Below are positions 37,777-47,706 of a DNA stretch of 64,000 bases, piece by piece. A program made the position numbers and the translations under genes. The notes under the pieces were generated by a model that was not told the origin of the DNA, searched no databases, and worked only from the letters and a program-made list of their open reading frames with translations. Every line of letters starts with the position of its first letter. Within the stretch, counting starts at the first letter, position 1. The DNA is from Chromatiales bacterium (GTDB taxonomy: Bacteria; Pseudomonadota; Gammaproteobacteria; Chromatiales; Chromatiaceae), in contig JANQRK010000104.1 in NCBI GenBank assembly GCA_028284585.1, positions 27,759-91,758 of the forward strand, in the 5' to 3' direction.

Positions 37777-37987
37777 GGCCCTCGAAGCCCCTACCCTAGC
37801 GGACCCGATATTCAACTCGATACCCACGAATCACCTGAGCGGATCGAATTCGCCTATGAATTTTGTGGGGCTTTGTCGAAGGGCTTTCTTTGTCCGCTCG
37901 TGTATAACGAACTCTTCACGGACTCCACATAAGTAACAGCACGTTTGATGGAAGCCCGAGTCTCCATGCCTTGCTCCAGATCCGAAC

Positions 37988-38983
37988 ATGTCCGCTAGCA
38001 CGCTTAGCGTTGTTGTTCCTGTGTACAATGCGCAGGCGACCTTAGCTGCCGCGCTAGAGGCATTAATCAGTGCCAGCGCCCCGGTTAGGGCCCAGTTGAT
38101 CGTGGTCGATGACGCCTCGACGGACGACAGTGGTGCGATCGCCGAGGGCTTTCCAGTTAAGCTCGTTCGTTCGAGGCCCAATCGTGGTCCGGCATTCGCA
38201 CGCAACCTCGGCGCACGGGCCGCTACCGGAGAGATCCTCGTATTCGTTGACGCCGACGTGGTCGTGTCGCGAGACGGACTCGCTCGGATTGCCGACACGC
38301 TCGCCGGCGAGACCGAGATCGTCGCATTGTTTGGTTCCTATGACGCCGAGCCGTTAGCCCAGAATCTCATCTCGCAGTATCGCAACCTATTGCACCACCA
38401 CACACATCAGCGTGGAAATCACGATGCGAGCACATTCTGGTCGGGTTACGGGGCGATCCGTACTACGGTGTTCAGCGCGATCGGTGGTTTTGACGACGCT
38501 CGCTTCCCCTATGCGATGGAGGATGTGGCACTGGGCTATCGCCTGCGCAACGCGGGCTATCGATTGCGTCTCGATCGGTCGCTGCAATGTCGGCACCTCA
38601 AGGCCTGGACGCTCGGGACACTGTTGAAAACGGACTTCCACGACCGTGCGATTCCCTGGACAGAACTCTTGCGCGAATACCCGGGCACCGGTCACACCTT
38701 GAATATCCGCTGGACACAAAAGCTCGCGGTGACACTGACCATGATGCTACCGGTTTTCGGGGTATTGATCGCATTGGATGCGCGCTGGTCGCTCGCGCTG
38801 CTGTTTGGCGTGATGCTCGTGATTGCATTGAATGGCTCGTTCTTCGGCTTTTTGTTGCGCAGTCGCGGCCTGGTCTTTGCAGCGCACTGTGTACCATTGC
38901 AATTGCTACATCACTTCACTAGCGGCCTTGCCTACCTCTGGGTCTTTTCGCGCGAACGATGGCGCGCATTGTCAAGAAGATAG
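37988..38983 (+). CDS. GT2 family glycosyltransferase, membrane-anchored
   Basis: A 331-residue inverting GT-A enzyme. It has LSVVVPVYNAQATLAAALEA, the nucleotide-binding VVDDAS, the metal-binding FVDADVV and the catalytic AMEDVALGYRLR. Two C-terminal hydrophobic helices (about 245-285) anchor it at the membrane, so it probably acts on a lipid-linked acceptor. It is followed two bases later by the FAD oxidoreductase gene. Confidence 0.9.
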   Translation: MSASTLSVVVPVYNAQATLAAALEALISASAPVRAQLIVVDDASTDDSGAIAEGFPVKLVRSRPNRGPAFARNLGARAATGEILVFVDADVVVSRDGLARIADTLAGETEIVALFGSYDAEPLAQNLISQYRNLLHHHTHQRGNHDASTFWSGYGAIRTTVFSAIGGFDDARFPYAMEDVALGYRLRNAGYRLRLDRSLQCRHLKAWTLGTLLKTDFHDRAIPWTELLREYPGTGHTLNIRWTQKLAVTLTMMLPVFGVLIALDARWSLALLFGVMLVIALNGSFFGFLLRSRGLVFAAHCVPLQLLHHFTSGLAYLWVFSRERWRALSRR

Positions 38984-38985
38984 CG

Positions 38986-40440
38986 ATGGCAGGTCAGACA
39001 CTAAACGATCGTGTGAGTGCTGCACGCCGCGTAATCATCCTCGGCGCTGGTCCTGCCGGTCTCGGCGCGGCGCAGGAACTGTGCCGCTACGGTGAGCAAG
39101 TCACCATCGTCGAACGCCACCAGCGAGTAGGTGGTCTGGCGCGCACCGAGATCTATCGAGGATTTCGCTTCGATATCGGTGGGCATCGATTCTTTACCAA
39201 GCTCACCGAGGTCAACGAAAGATGGCATGAGATTTTGCAGGACGCCTTTCTCTTGCGTCCGCGTCTGTCACGCATTTTTTACCGTGGGCGTTTCTTCGCC
39301 TATCCGCTGGAAGCGCGCAACGCCATTGCCGGACTGGGACTATTGGAGAGCTTGCGCATTGTCGCGAGCTATGTGCGTTGGCATCTACGGCCCTACCCGG
39401 TAGAGGAGACGTTCGAACAGTGGGTCACGAATCGATTCGGCCGCCGCTTGTTCAAGACGTTCTTCGAATCATACACCGAAAAGGTTTGGGGGATTCCCTG
39501 CTCTGAGCTGCGTGCGGAATGGGCCGCGCAGCGTATCAAAGGGCTGTCTCTGCGGGTCGCAGTCGCCAAGATGCTCGGGCGTAACGCCGAGGCGCGCAGC
39601 CTGATCGAGGAGTTCCACTACCCGCGTTTAGGCCCCGGGATGTTATGGGAGGCGATCAAGGATCGCGTGGAATGCCAAGGAGCCCGCGTGCGAGTCGACA
39701 CCGAGGTGCTTATGGTGGCGCATCGAAACGGGCGAGTGACGGGCATTACCGTGAGCGGCCCTGGTGGGCCGCCGTTCATCGAGGGTGATGAATTTATTTC
39801 AACCATGCCGATCACGGAACTCGTCCGGCGTCTCGATCCACCCGCCCCAGCAGCGGTTTCCGCCGCGGCGAGTACCCTCAAGCACCGGGATTTCGTGACC
39901 GTGTGCCTGATTGTCGACAAACCCGCACTGTTTCCGGACAACTGGATCTACATCCACGACCGCGACGTCCGTGTAGCGCGCGTTCAGAACTTCAAGAACT
40001 GGAGCCCGGAGATGGTGCCGGATCCTACGAAGACGAGTTTGGGCCTGGAGTACTTTTGCAATCGCGGAGACGAGCTTTGGTCTATGGACGATGCCGCCTT
40101 TATCGAGCTTGCAAAGTCCGAGATCGCCCATATCGGCCTTGCGCCGCACGATGCCATTGAAGCAGGTTGCGTGCTGCGCATCCCACAAGCCTACCCAGTC
40201 TACGATTCAAGTTACGCAGAAAATCTACAGATCGTCCGTGACTATTTGGCATCCTTCGACAATCTGCGCACTATCGGCCGCAACGGGTTACATCGATACG
40301 ATAATCAAGACCACGCGATGTTCACCGGCATCACAGCGGCACGCGAGATTGCGCTGGGCGAAGAACGCGATCTGTGGGCAATCAACCGCAAACCCGAGTA
40401 TCAAGAGGCTATTCTCGACAAGGCCAAGACCGACCACTGA
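38986..40440 (+). CDS. FAD-dependent oxidoreductase, UDP-galactopyranose-mutase/PPOX-like
   Basis: A 484-residue flavoprotein with the dinucleotide fold VIILGAGPAGLGAAQELCRYG and the second motif VGGLARTEIYRGFRFDIGG. It belongs to the amine-oxidase/protoporphyrinogen-oxidase-like family often found in polysaccharide loci. The start at 38986 has an AAGAAG ribosome-binding site and follows the GT2 stop by two bases; an upstream ATG (38959) would overlap that gene. It may act on a nucleotide-sugar or lipid-linked sugar. Confidence 0.8.
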   Translation: MAGQTLNDRVSAARRVIILGAGPAGLGAAQELCRYGEQVTIVERHQRVGGLARTEIYRGFRFDIGGHRFFTKLTEVNERWHEILQDAFLLRPRLSRIFYRGRFFAYPLEARNAIAGLGLLESLRIVASYVRWHLRPYPVEETFEQWVTNRFGRRLFKTFFESYTEKVWGIPCSELRAEWAAQRIKGLSLRVAVAKMLGRNAEARSLIEEFHYPRLGPGMLWEAIKDRVECQGARVRVDTEVLMVAHRNGRVTGITVSGPGGPPFIEGDEFISTMPITELVRRLDPPAPAAVSAAASTLKHRDFVTVCLIVDKPALFPDNWIYIHDRDVRVARVQNFKNWSPEMVPDPTKTSLGLEYFCNRGDELWSMDDAAFIELAKSEIAHIGLAPHDAIEAGCVLRIPQAYPVYDSSYAENLQIVRDYLASFDNLRTIGRNGLHRYDNQDHAMFTGITAAREIALGEERDLWAINRKPEYQEAILDKAKTDH

Positions 40441-40532
40441 AGCGTGCTCGAATGCACTCTGCAGTCTGTGAAACGACGCACTCAGCATGGCAAGTATGGA
40501 ATGCCATAGATCAGTGCGCAGATTGGGCCCGA

Positions 40533-42251
40533 TCACCCGCGAGCACGTGTCCCAGTTTCGACAATCGGCTCGACCCTACCGGTATTGACGACATAGGTGG
40601 TGTCCGCGAGCTCGGTCAAGGCCGATCCATGCGTTATCGCGAGTATTGTGACTTTGTTTGCCAGACGGCGCAGGGTCGCAGCGATGGCCCGTTCTGTGCC
40701 AGCGTCCAACGAATTCGTCGCCTCATCCAATATCAGCAAACTTGGCTGCCGCACCAACGCGCGAGCCAGTGCGATCCGCTGCCGCTCGCCACCAGAAAGC
40801 CGCGCGCCGCGCTCGCCGACATTGGTGTCGATGCCTTGTGGCAAAGCCGAGACGAAGGCCCAGGCGCCGGCGAGCTGCAATGCCGCCGTCGCATCCGCCC
40901 TCGTGAGCAATGGATCCTTTAAGGTGACGTTCGCAACAATGGAGTCGTGAAAGAATGGCGCATCTTGTGGCACGTAGCCTACTTGCTGCCGCCAGGCATT
41001 CAAATCAATGGTGTTCAACGGCACCTGGTCCAGCGAGATCACGCCAGCGCTGGGTTGTATCAAACCGATGATTAAATCGGCGACGCTTGTCTTGCCAGCA
41101 CCGGACGGCCCGGTCAGTACCACGAGGCGGCGCACCGGGATCGTCAGCGACACATCGCGAAGGACCGGTGGTTCCAGGAATCCGAACGTGACGGATTCAA
41201 ACTTTATTTGATGTCGGAACGACGGTGGCCTCTCACCGCCGATGCGCTCACGGTGCGCTTCGGCATCGGCGACTAGCTCACGAACACTGGCGTACGCATG
41301 TTCGGCTTGGGCGACAGCCTGATAATCGCGTTGTAAGGCGACAATACGCCGCATGGATCGTTCGAACACCACTAGAAGCACAACTAGGGTTTCAAGACTC
41401 CCCGTAGTCGCGAATATCAGCAATCCACCGACGATGGCACCGCACATGAGCGCTGGCTCTTCCAGCTGCAAGCGCGACTCACGGCTGACAATGAGTCGAC
41501 GAACGGCGTCGCGCAAACTGTGCACGTCTTGTGTAGCGAGTTGTTCCACCAGCGGCTCGCGATTCATCGCCTTGATCGACTTCGCAGCAGCGAAGACTTC
41601 TTGAATGGTCTTAGTGAGGTGCCGCTCTTGGATATTGACGTCACGGCTGGCACACCGTATTGAGCGAATGAATCCCGACAGCAGCCAAGTGAGTGAAACG
41701 CCAGCTACGACCGCCAGAAGCGTCACGGGCCACGAAATGATCAGCGCTACGAGAAGGTACACGGCTACCTGGATCGTGCTGGCCAGTACTCGGCAGAGTG
41801 CAACAACGGACTCAGCGGCTATCCGAGCTTCGCGACCGAGCGCGCTCTGTATGAAGCCCAACGGTTGGGTGATCTGATACTCCCATCGCGCACGCAGTAG
41901 AGCGTGCAATAAACGGGTTCGCAAATCGCTACCGATCGTCGCCGATGCATAGCCAATCTGGATCATCGCTACCCATTGAATGGCGGCACGCAACACGATC
42001 AGGCCGGCAATCATACTGATCAGTACAAGCGGCGTCGTTTGCAAGCCAATGCCTTCGTAGAGTTTGGCGATGGCGAGCGCGAGTGGATGTTCTGTACTGC
42101 CCTCAGGCTTAAGCAACACGACCAACGGCAGCAGATTGGCGATTGCGACGGCGTTCAACAGCGCCGCCGCGATAAATGACAACAGGGTCCCGGCAATCTG
42201 CCTGGGGTGGCGCGCTAAGAGGCTAGCGAACTGTCGATGTATCTGGCGCAT
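40533..42251 (-). CDS. ABC transporter, fused permease and ATPase (MsbA-like)
   Basis: A 572-residue half-transporter that would work as a homodimeric exporter. Six membrane helices occupy residues 15-310. The ATPase has Walker A GPSGAGKTSVADL, the signature LSGGERQRIALARAL, Walker B LLILDEATNSLD and the H-loop AITHG. Placed between glycan genes, it probably flips a lipid-linked glycan or related lipid across the inner membrane. Confidence 0.88.
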   Translation of the reverse strand: MRQIHRQFASLLARHPRQIAGTLLSFIAAALLNAVAIANLLPLVVLLKPEGSTEHPLALAIAKLYEGIGLQTTPLVLISMIAGLIVLRAAIQWVAMIQIGYASATIGSDLRTRLLHALLRARWEYQITQPLGFIQSALGREARIAAESVVALCRVLASTIQVAVYLLVALIISWPVTLLAVVAGVSLTWLLSGFIRSIRCASRDVNIQERHLTKTIQEVFAAAKSIKAMNREPLVEQLATQDVHSLRDAVRRLIVSRESRLQLEEPALMCGAIVGGLLIFATTGSLETLVVLLVVFERSMRRIVALQRDYQAVAQAEHAYASVRELVADAEAHRERIGGERPPSFRHQIKFESVTFGFLEPPVLRDVSLTIPVRRLVVLTGPSGAGKTSVADLIIGLIQPSAGVISLDQVPLNTIDLNAWRQQVGYVPQDAPFFHDSIVANVTLKDPLLTRADATAALQLAGAWAFVSALPQGIDTNVGERGARLSGGERQRIALARALVRQPSLLILDEATNSLDAGTERAIAATLRRLANKVTILAITHGSALTELADTTYVVNTGRVEPIVETGTRARG

Positions 42252-42331
42252 TGTGATCTGTATTCAGCAGCCATATGCTCTCGGCATGGGTGCAATCGGT
42301 GTATAACCGTATCCCAGAATGACCATCTTAC

Positions 42332-43381
42332 TTAGCCCAGACGCATCCGATTGCCTCGTAGCCCGGGCAAACGCGACCACAGCAAGTCGGCCAGCCCGTC
42401 GTGCAGACTATCCTTGCGCGGAGTTATGGACGCGAGCGCCTGGAGAAAGGTGTCCGTGCTCAATGTATCTAACGAAAGATAACGACACCATCCTTGATCG
42501 CAAAGGTATTGCCGGTACCCGCGTTCCTCCGGTTTGAATCCGTGCATCTTCGGCGCAACACCGATCACGGGGCGTCGTGCACACACCGCCTCGGACAACA
42601 TCGTGCTCGAATCCGCCGTGCACAACACGACATCGGATGCGGCGAACAATTCGACCAGGGTGCCCGGACCACATTTGCGGAAATCGATAAAACGACAGAT
42701 CGGCGAGTCGTGGCTTGCCGCGAGCGCTGCGGCACGTGCCACCACAGTGCCCGCTGTGCGGCGCGAAGTCGAAATGAACCAACGCGTCCCCCATGTCGAT
42801 CGGCTTTCTTGGAGAAACTCAAACAACTTGTCCCATTCGTGTTCCTGGTAATCGAAAAGGTCACAATCACCACCGATCAGCAGGCCGGCGGTGTGTGGTA
42901 GGTGGGCTGGCCCAAACGGCTGATCGATGCGCGATGGAATGTCGTCGGGATCAAAGGCGCTGGGCTTCAAGACCACGGCGTGTCGTGACAAATGACTGTG
43001 CTCGGCGTAGGACGTCAAGACCAAATCAAAGGATTCCGCGGGAACGCGCCGCAATGTGCCGTAAAATACGTTGGGTATCCCGCGCAAACGCGCTGCGGCC
43101 GCATTGGCTTCGATGGTATCGCCACCAGCGGATATCACCAGGTCGGCCCTAGGCAGATCACGGATGCCGATACCATAACCGAGCCCGAGTACGACGCCGG
43201 GGGCCCCCTGGGCCAATAGGCGAGGCAACAGTCTACGAGGCAACCACTTTCGACGCCGTCGAATCTCGAACCGATGGCTGCGCACAGGACCCAGTCGCCG
43301 CAGCGCTGTGACGATACCCTCGGCGAGGTGAAAGTGTCCCGCCAGCCCATCCGACAGGACCAGGGCTGTCAGCTTGCGCAT
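42332..43381 (-). CDS. ELM1-family GT-B-like protein (second copy)
   Basis: A 349-residue member of the same family as 27860-29002. It starts MRKLTALVLSDGLAGHFHLA, with DGLAGH in place of DGKPGH. It has LVISAGGDTIEANAAAARL, LIGGDCDLFDYQEHEW and FISTSRRTAG, and a donor-side TADSSTMLSEAVCARRPVIG. It is upstream of the ABC exporter gene on the same strand (80 bp), so the two may be co-expressed. Confidence 0.8.
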   Translation of the reverse strand: MRKLTALVLSDGLAGHFHLAEGIVTALRRLGPVRSHRFEIRRRRKWLPRRLLPRLLAQGAPGVVLGLGYGIGIRDLPRADLVISAGGDTIEANAAAARLRGIPNVFYGTLRRVPAESFDLVLTSYAEHSHLSRHAVVLKPSAFDPDDIPSRIDQPFGPAHLPHTAGLLIGGDCDLFDYQEHEWDKLFEFLQESRSTWGTRWFISTSRRTAGTVVARAAALAASHDSPICRFIDFRKCGPGTLVELFAASDVVLCTADSSTMLSEAVCARRPVIGVAPKMHGFKPEERGYRQYLCDQGWCRYLSLDTLSTDTFLQALASITPRKDSLHDGLADLLWSRLPGLRGNRMRLG

Positions 43382-43635
43382 TCAAATAGTTCCCTAGCAG
43401 AGGAAGGTCTCTATGATCCGCGTGGCCGCGAAACGATGTTCTGAAGTGGCTAATTTACCGCGCAGCACCTGCCGCGTCCGACAACCATCGCCAGGCCGGC
43501 CAAGCTGTCCCGCAACGGGGCCGGAGAGCATAGCGGCGATACGCCGTCCCAGTCACCCACGATCGCACACCGACCGCTACCTGGGTCAAGGGAAACGCCG
43601 AAAACCCGGCAACGGCATACCCCTGCGCTAGGCTT

Positions 43636-43652
43636 GGTGCGACATTCGCACC
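43636..43652 (+). promoter_or_regulatory. Palindrome directly before hydB
   Basis: GGTGCGA-CAT-TCGCACC is a perfect 7-bp inverted repeat ending four bases before the hydB ATG. It occupies the place where a Shine-Dalgarno sequence would lie, and none is otherwise visible. It could be an operator or a translation-control hairpin. Confidence 0.45.
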
Positions 43653-43655
43653 GCG

Positions 43656-44786
43656 ATGACCGCCACGATGCCAGAGCAGCGCTTCCTGCCCCGCGAGTCC
43701 CTGCAGACCCTGTTCGATGTCCTCGCCGAACGCGGCTACCGGACGATCGGTCCGGTGGTGCTGGACAAGGCGATCCAATACGTCGAGCTATCCGACGCCA
43801 GCGCGCTGCCGACCGGCTGGACCGACGATCAGCAACCCGGCCACTACCGGCTGACCCAGGTCGAATCGCCGCGTTGCTTCGCCTGGGCGAATGGCCCGCA
43901 GGCGTTCAAACCGTACCTCAACCGCAGTCGCGAGGTCCTGTGGGAGAGCCGACGCGACAGTGAGGGTAACCTCGAGTTCGTGCTGCCGACGCCCACGGAC
44001 AAACCATTGGCGGTGATCGGTGCGCGTGCCTGCGACCTGGCCGCCTTGGCCCTGCAGGACCGGCATTTTCTCGACCAGGCCCGCGATCCAGGCTATGCGG
44101 CACGGCGCGCGAGTCTGTTCAGCGTCGCGGTCCACTGCACCCACCCAGCCACCACCTGCTTCTGCGTCTCGACCGGCGACGGCCCGCGCGCGACCAGCGG
44201 ATTCGATATCGCGCTGAGTGAACTGGACGACGGTTACCTGGTCGAGACCAGCAGCGATACGGGTCGCGCGCTCGCCGCCGCACTGCCGCTGCAGCCTGCT
44301 GATGATGAGCACAACCGGGCCGCGGCAGCCGAGATCGATGCGGTCGCACAACGCCAGTGCCGGCAACTGCCAAGCGACGACCTGCGCCAGACCCTGTTCT
44401 CGAGACTCGATCACCCACGCTGGGAGGACGTTGCTGCGCGCTGCCTGTCCTGCGGCAACTGCACCAGCGTCTGCCCCACCTGCTTCTGCCACAGCGAGCG
44501 CGACCAGGTCGAATTGGGCGGTGCACGCAGCCAGCACCTGCGCGAATGGGACTCCTGCTTCAGCGAGGGCCATGGCCATCTGCATGGCTTCCAGGTCCGG
44601 CCCGAGACCCGCCACCGCTACCGCCAGTGGCTGACCCACAAACTGGATAGCTGGCACGACCAATACGGCCGCAGCGGTTGTGTCGGCTGCGGCCGCTGCA
44701 TCACCTGGTGTCCGGTCGGGATCGATCTCACCGCGGAGGCCCACGCAATCTGCGACGACGCAATCGAACCCGAGGACAGCGCATGA
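43656..44786 (+). CDS. hydB: Group 3b hydrogenase beta subunit (4Fe-4S)
   Basis: The electron-transfer subunit of an NAD(P)-linked bidirectional [NiFe] hydrogenase, sometimes called sulfhydrogenase. The 376-residue product ends with two 4Fe-4S motifs: [17 protein letters not shown] near residue 265 and [16 protein letters not shown] near residue 345. Earlier conserved blocks ([18 protein letters not shown]) match the HydB/AsrA family. The start is uncertain between 43656 and 43668. Its TGA overlaps the hydG ATG. Confidence 0.92.
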   Translation: MTATMPEQRFLPRESLQTLFDVLAERGYRTIGPVVLDKAIQYVELSDASALPTGWTDDQQPGHYRLTQVESPRCFAWANGPQAFKPYLNRSREVLWESRRDSEGNLEFVLPTPTDKPLAVIGARACDLAALALQDRHFLDQARDPGYAARRASLFSVAVHCTHPATTCFCVSTGDGPRATSGFDIALSELDDGYLVETSSDTGRALAAALPLQPADDEHNRAAAAEIDAVAQRQCRQLPSDDLRQTLFSRLDHPRWEDVAARCLSCGNCTSVCPTCFCHSERDQVELGGARSQHLREWDSCFSEGHGHLHGFQVRPETRHRYRQWLTHKLDSWHDQYGRSGCVGCGRCITWCPVGIDLTAEAHAICDDAIEPEDSA

Positions 44787-45604
44787 GCCCGAACCTACCG
44801 CGCCAGGCCGAGGTCGTCGACCGCACCGAGGAGTCGCCGAGCACCTTTACCCTGCACCTGCGTCTGACCGACGGTGCGCCCTACCGCTTCGACCCCGGTC
44901 AGTTCAACATGCTGTATCTGCACGGTGCCGGCGAGGTGGCGATCTCGATCGTCGCCGGGGACGCGCAAGCTGGTGTCTTGACCCACACCATCCGCGCCCT
45001 CGGGCGGGTAACCAAGGGGTTGCAGCAACTGGGCGTCGGCGAACACATCGGCCTGCGCGGACCTTTCGGCCAAGGCTGGCCGATGCAGCAGGCGCAGGGC
45101 CGCGACCTAGTAATTGTCACCGGCGGCCTCGGCTGCGCCCCCGCGGTCTCGATAGTCCATCACGTGCTCGATCAGCGCACCCGCTACGGTCGGCTGAGCA
45201 TCCTGCAGGGTGTCAAGCACACCGACGACCTGATCTGGCGCGAGCAATACGCCGCCTGGGCGCAGCTTCCGAACACGCAGGTCTTGTTGGCCGCCGATGT
45301 CGCCGCCCCGGGCTGGCGAGGGCATGTCGGGCAGGTCACCGCGCTGTTCGACCAGCTCGAATTGGATGCACCACGCAGCAGCGCGATGCTGTGCGGCCCT
45401 GAGCCCATGATGCAGGCAGCGGCCGAGCAGCTACACGCGCGCGGTCTCACCGCCGACGCAATCTTTCTCAGCATGGAGCGCAATATGCAGTGTGCGATCG
45501 GGCACTGTGGTCACTGCCAGATCGGCCCGGATTTCGTCTGCCGCGATGGGCCGGTGTTCCCCTGGCCAAGGCTGCGACCACTGCTCGGCGTGCGGGGGTT
45601 CTGA
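44783..45604 (+). CDS. hydG: Group 3b hydrogenase gamma subunit (FAD/NAD(P), 2Fe-2S)
   Basis: The diaphorase subunit that moves electrons between NAD(P)H and the Fe-S chain. The 273-residue protein has a ferredoxin-reductase-like FAD domain ([20 protein letters not shown]) and an NAD(P) domain ([17 protein letters not shown]). A C-terminal [2Fe-2S] site is formed by [20 protein letters not shown]. It is coupled to hydB by an ATGA overlap and followed one base later by hydD. Confidence 0.93.
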   Translation: MSPNLPRQAEVVDRTEESPSTFTLHLRLTDGAPYRFDPGQFNMLYLHGAGEVAISIVAGDAQAGVLTHTIRALGRVTKGLQQLGVGEHIGLRGPFGQGWPMQQAQGRDLVIVTGGLGCAPAVSIVHHVLDQRTRYGRLSILQGVKHTDDLIWREQYAAWAQLPNTQVLLAADVAAPGWRGHVGQVTALFDQLELDAPRSSAMLCGPEPMMQAAAEQLHARGLTADAIFLSMERNMQCAIGHCGHCQIGPDFVCRDGPVFPWPRLRPLLGVRGF

Positions 45605-45605
45605 G

Positions 45606-46397
45606 ATGGCAAAACCGAGTATAGCGGTGCACAAGTTCTCGTCCTGCGACGGCTGTCAGCTCGCCTTTCTGAATGCCGGACCCGACCTGCTCAAACTGGC
45701 CGAATTGGTCGACATACGGCATTTCCTCGAGGCCGGCATGGCCGATGAAGACGCCAAGGTTGATATCGCCTTTGTCGAGGGCAGCATCTCGACCCGCGAT
45801 GAGCTCACCCGGATCCAACAGGTACGCGCCAACAGCCGCATCGTCGTGACCATCGGCGCCTGCGCCACGGCCGGCGGTCTACAGGCGCTGCGTAACCTCG
45901 ATGGTCGCCATGAGGAATGGAAGCACGCGATCTACGCTCAACCCGACTTCATCCAGACCCTGGATCGGGCGGAGCCGGTCGCTGCACACATCGAGGTCGA
46001 CTTCGAGCTCTGGGGTTGTCCGGTCGACGCCGCCCAGCTGCTGGCCGCGGTGCAACAACTGCTGTTCGGCGTCTCCCCGCTCGACGTACGCGACAAGGTC
46101 TGCGCCGAGTGCAAACGGCAACAAACAATCTGCGTGATAGTGGCCGACGGTCAACCCTGCATGGGGCCGGTGACGCGCACCGGCTGCGGCGCGCTCTGTC
46201 CACGTTTCGGTCGCGACTGCTATGCCTGCTACGGACCATCCGAGAATCCGAATACCGCGGCCATGGGCCAGGCACTGGCCGGTCTCGGCCTGCCGCCCGC
46301 GGACATCGCGCGCCGCTTCTTGTTCATCAACAGCCAAGCGCCGGCCTTTCATAGGGCCGGACTCGCCCACTACCGGGCGGGGTTCGCCGATGAATGA
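45606..46397 (+). CDS. hydD: Group 3b [NiFe] hydrogenase small subunit
   Basis: The electron-relay subunit, paired with HydA. The start at 45606 gives MAKPSIAVHKFSSCDGCQLA, where the Cys pair binds the proximal cluster. Further ligands lie in ELWGCPVDAAQLL, CAECKRQQTIC, PCMGPVTRTGCGALCP and CYACYGP. The 263-residue length fits cytoplasmic group 3 small subunits; no Tat signal is present. The 3' end overlaps hydA by eight bases. Confidence 0.94.
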   Translation: MAKPSIAVHKFSSCDGCQLAFLNAGPDLLKLAELVDIRHFLEAGMADEDAKVDIAFVEGSISTRDELTRIQQVRANSRIVVTIGACATAGGLQALRNLDGRHEEWKHAIYAQPDFIQTLDRAEPVAAHIEVDFELWGCPVDAAQLLAAVQQLLFGVSPLDVRDKVCAECKRQQTICVIVADGQPCMGPVTRTGCGALCPRFGRDCYACYGPSENPNTAAMGQALAGLGLPPADIARRFLFINSQAPAFHRAGLAHYRAGFADE

Positions 46398-47706
46398 ATC
46401 GGAAAACTCGCAGACCGAGCGCGAAGTCTCGATCCTTGTCCCGGCATTGACCCGAGTCGAGGGCGAAGGCTCACTGCGCCTGCGAATCCGCGAAGGCCAC
46501 ATCGAAGAGCTGGCCTTGGATATCTTCGAACCGCCGCGCTACTTCGAGAAATTCCTCGAAGGCCGAAGTCACCAAGAGGTGGTCGACGCCGTGGCCCGGA
46601 TCTGCGGAATCTGTCCGGTCGCCTACCAGATGAGTGCCGTGCAGGCCCTCGAACATGCCTTCGGCCTGGAACCGGACCCCTGGGTGCACGCCATGCGCCG
46701 GCTGTTCTACTGCGGCGAGTGGCTACAGAGCCATGCACTGCATATCCATCTACTCGCCGCCCCCGATTTTCTTGGCTTCGACAGCGTGGTAGCCATGGCT
46801 GCACAGCACCCAGAGGTCGTCGAACGCGGACTGAAACTGCAGGGTCTGGGCAACGCGCTGATCGGCCTGTTTGGCGGACGCTCGGTGCACCCGGTCGGCG
46901 CCTGCGTGGGTGGGTTCTTCCGCGCACCGCAACCGACCGAGGCCCAAGCCCTGCTCGAGCGCTTGCGTGATGCGCTGCCGCTGGCTGAGGCCTTGGTGAA
47001 CTGGGCCGCCGCGCTGCCCGTTCCGGACGACCAGCAGGACTTCGTCAATGTGGCCTTGCGCCACCCCGTCGACTACCCGTTTACCGAGGGCCGGATCGTC
47101 TCCGATGCCGGATTGGACATCGATGCGGCCGATTATGATCAACACTTCGTCGAGACGCACCGGCCGCATTCGACCGCGCTCTTCTCATCATTGCAGGACG
47201 AGCCCTATCTGGTCGGTCCGCTGGCACGCCTCAATCTCAACGCCGACAGGTTGCCGGAAGAAAGCGGTCAGCTGCTCGCATCGACCGGCATCGGCTTTCC
47301 CAGCGCTAACATGTTCCATAGCCTGCTGGCTCGCGCAGTCGAAATCCATGTCGCGGTCGTCGAGGCCATCCGGCTGCTCGAAGCCTATCGTCTACAGGAG
47401 CACCCGCATGCCAGCGTGACGCCGCGCGCCGGTACTGGTTGCGGCGCGACCGAGGCGCCGCGTGGCCTACTCTGGCATCGTTATCAAGTCGACGATGCCG
47501 GTATCGTTCGGGCCGCCCGGATCGTACCGCCGACCAGTCAGAACCAGGCGCGCATCGAGGCAGACCTATACCGCAGCCTGCACCATTTCGGCCTGGATAG
47601 ATCCGACGAGGCACTGCGCCTGCGCGCCGAGACTGTGATCCGCAACTACGATCCCTGCATCTCCTGCGCTACCCACTTTTTGAAGATTGACGTCGCGCGT
47701 CAGTGA
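46390..47706 (+). CDS. hydA: Group 3b [NiFe] hydrogenase large (catalytic) subunit
   Basis: Holds the NiFe centre. The L1 motif is RICGICPVAY and the L2 motif is DPCISCATHFLK, the four Ni-binding cysteines of the group. The tail FLKIDVARQ after the final His is the peptide expected to be removed by the protease encoded next. N-terminal RVEGEGSLRL is also typical. In 438 residues it fits the family, and the whole hydBGDA order matches group 3b enzymes of purple sulfur bacteria and archaea. Confidence 0.95.
   Translation: MNESENSQTEREVSILVPALTRVEGEGSLRLRIREGHIEELALDIFEPPRYFEKFLEGRSHQEVVDAVARICGICPVAYQMSAVQALEHAFGLEPDPWVHAMRRLFYCGEWLQSHALHIHLLAAPDFLGFDSVVAMAAQHPEVVERGLKLQGLGNALIGLFGGRSVHPVGACVGGFFRAPQPTEAQALLERLRDALPLAEALVNWAAALPVPDDQQDFVNVALRHPVDYPFTEGRIVSDAGLDIDAADYDQHFVETHRPHSTALFSSLQDEPYLVGPLARLNLNADRLPEESGQLLASTGIGFPSANMFHSLLARAVEIHVAVVEAIRLLEAYRLQEHPHASVTPRAGTGCGATEAPRGLLWHRYQVDDAGIVRAARIVPPTSQNQARIEADLYRSLHHFGLDRSDEALRLRAETVIRNYDPCISCATHFLKIDVARQ

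Noticed and set aside
44678..45402. Overlapping plus-strand frames inside hydB and hydG
   Set aside because: They are out of frame with the Fe-S and flavin motifs of the real subunits and arise from the high GC content.
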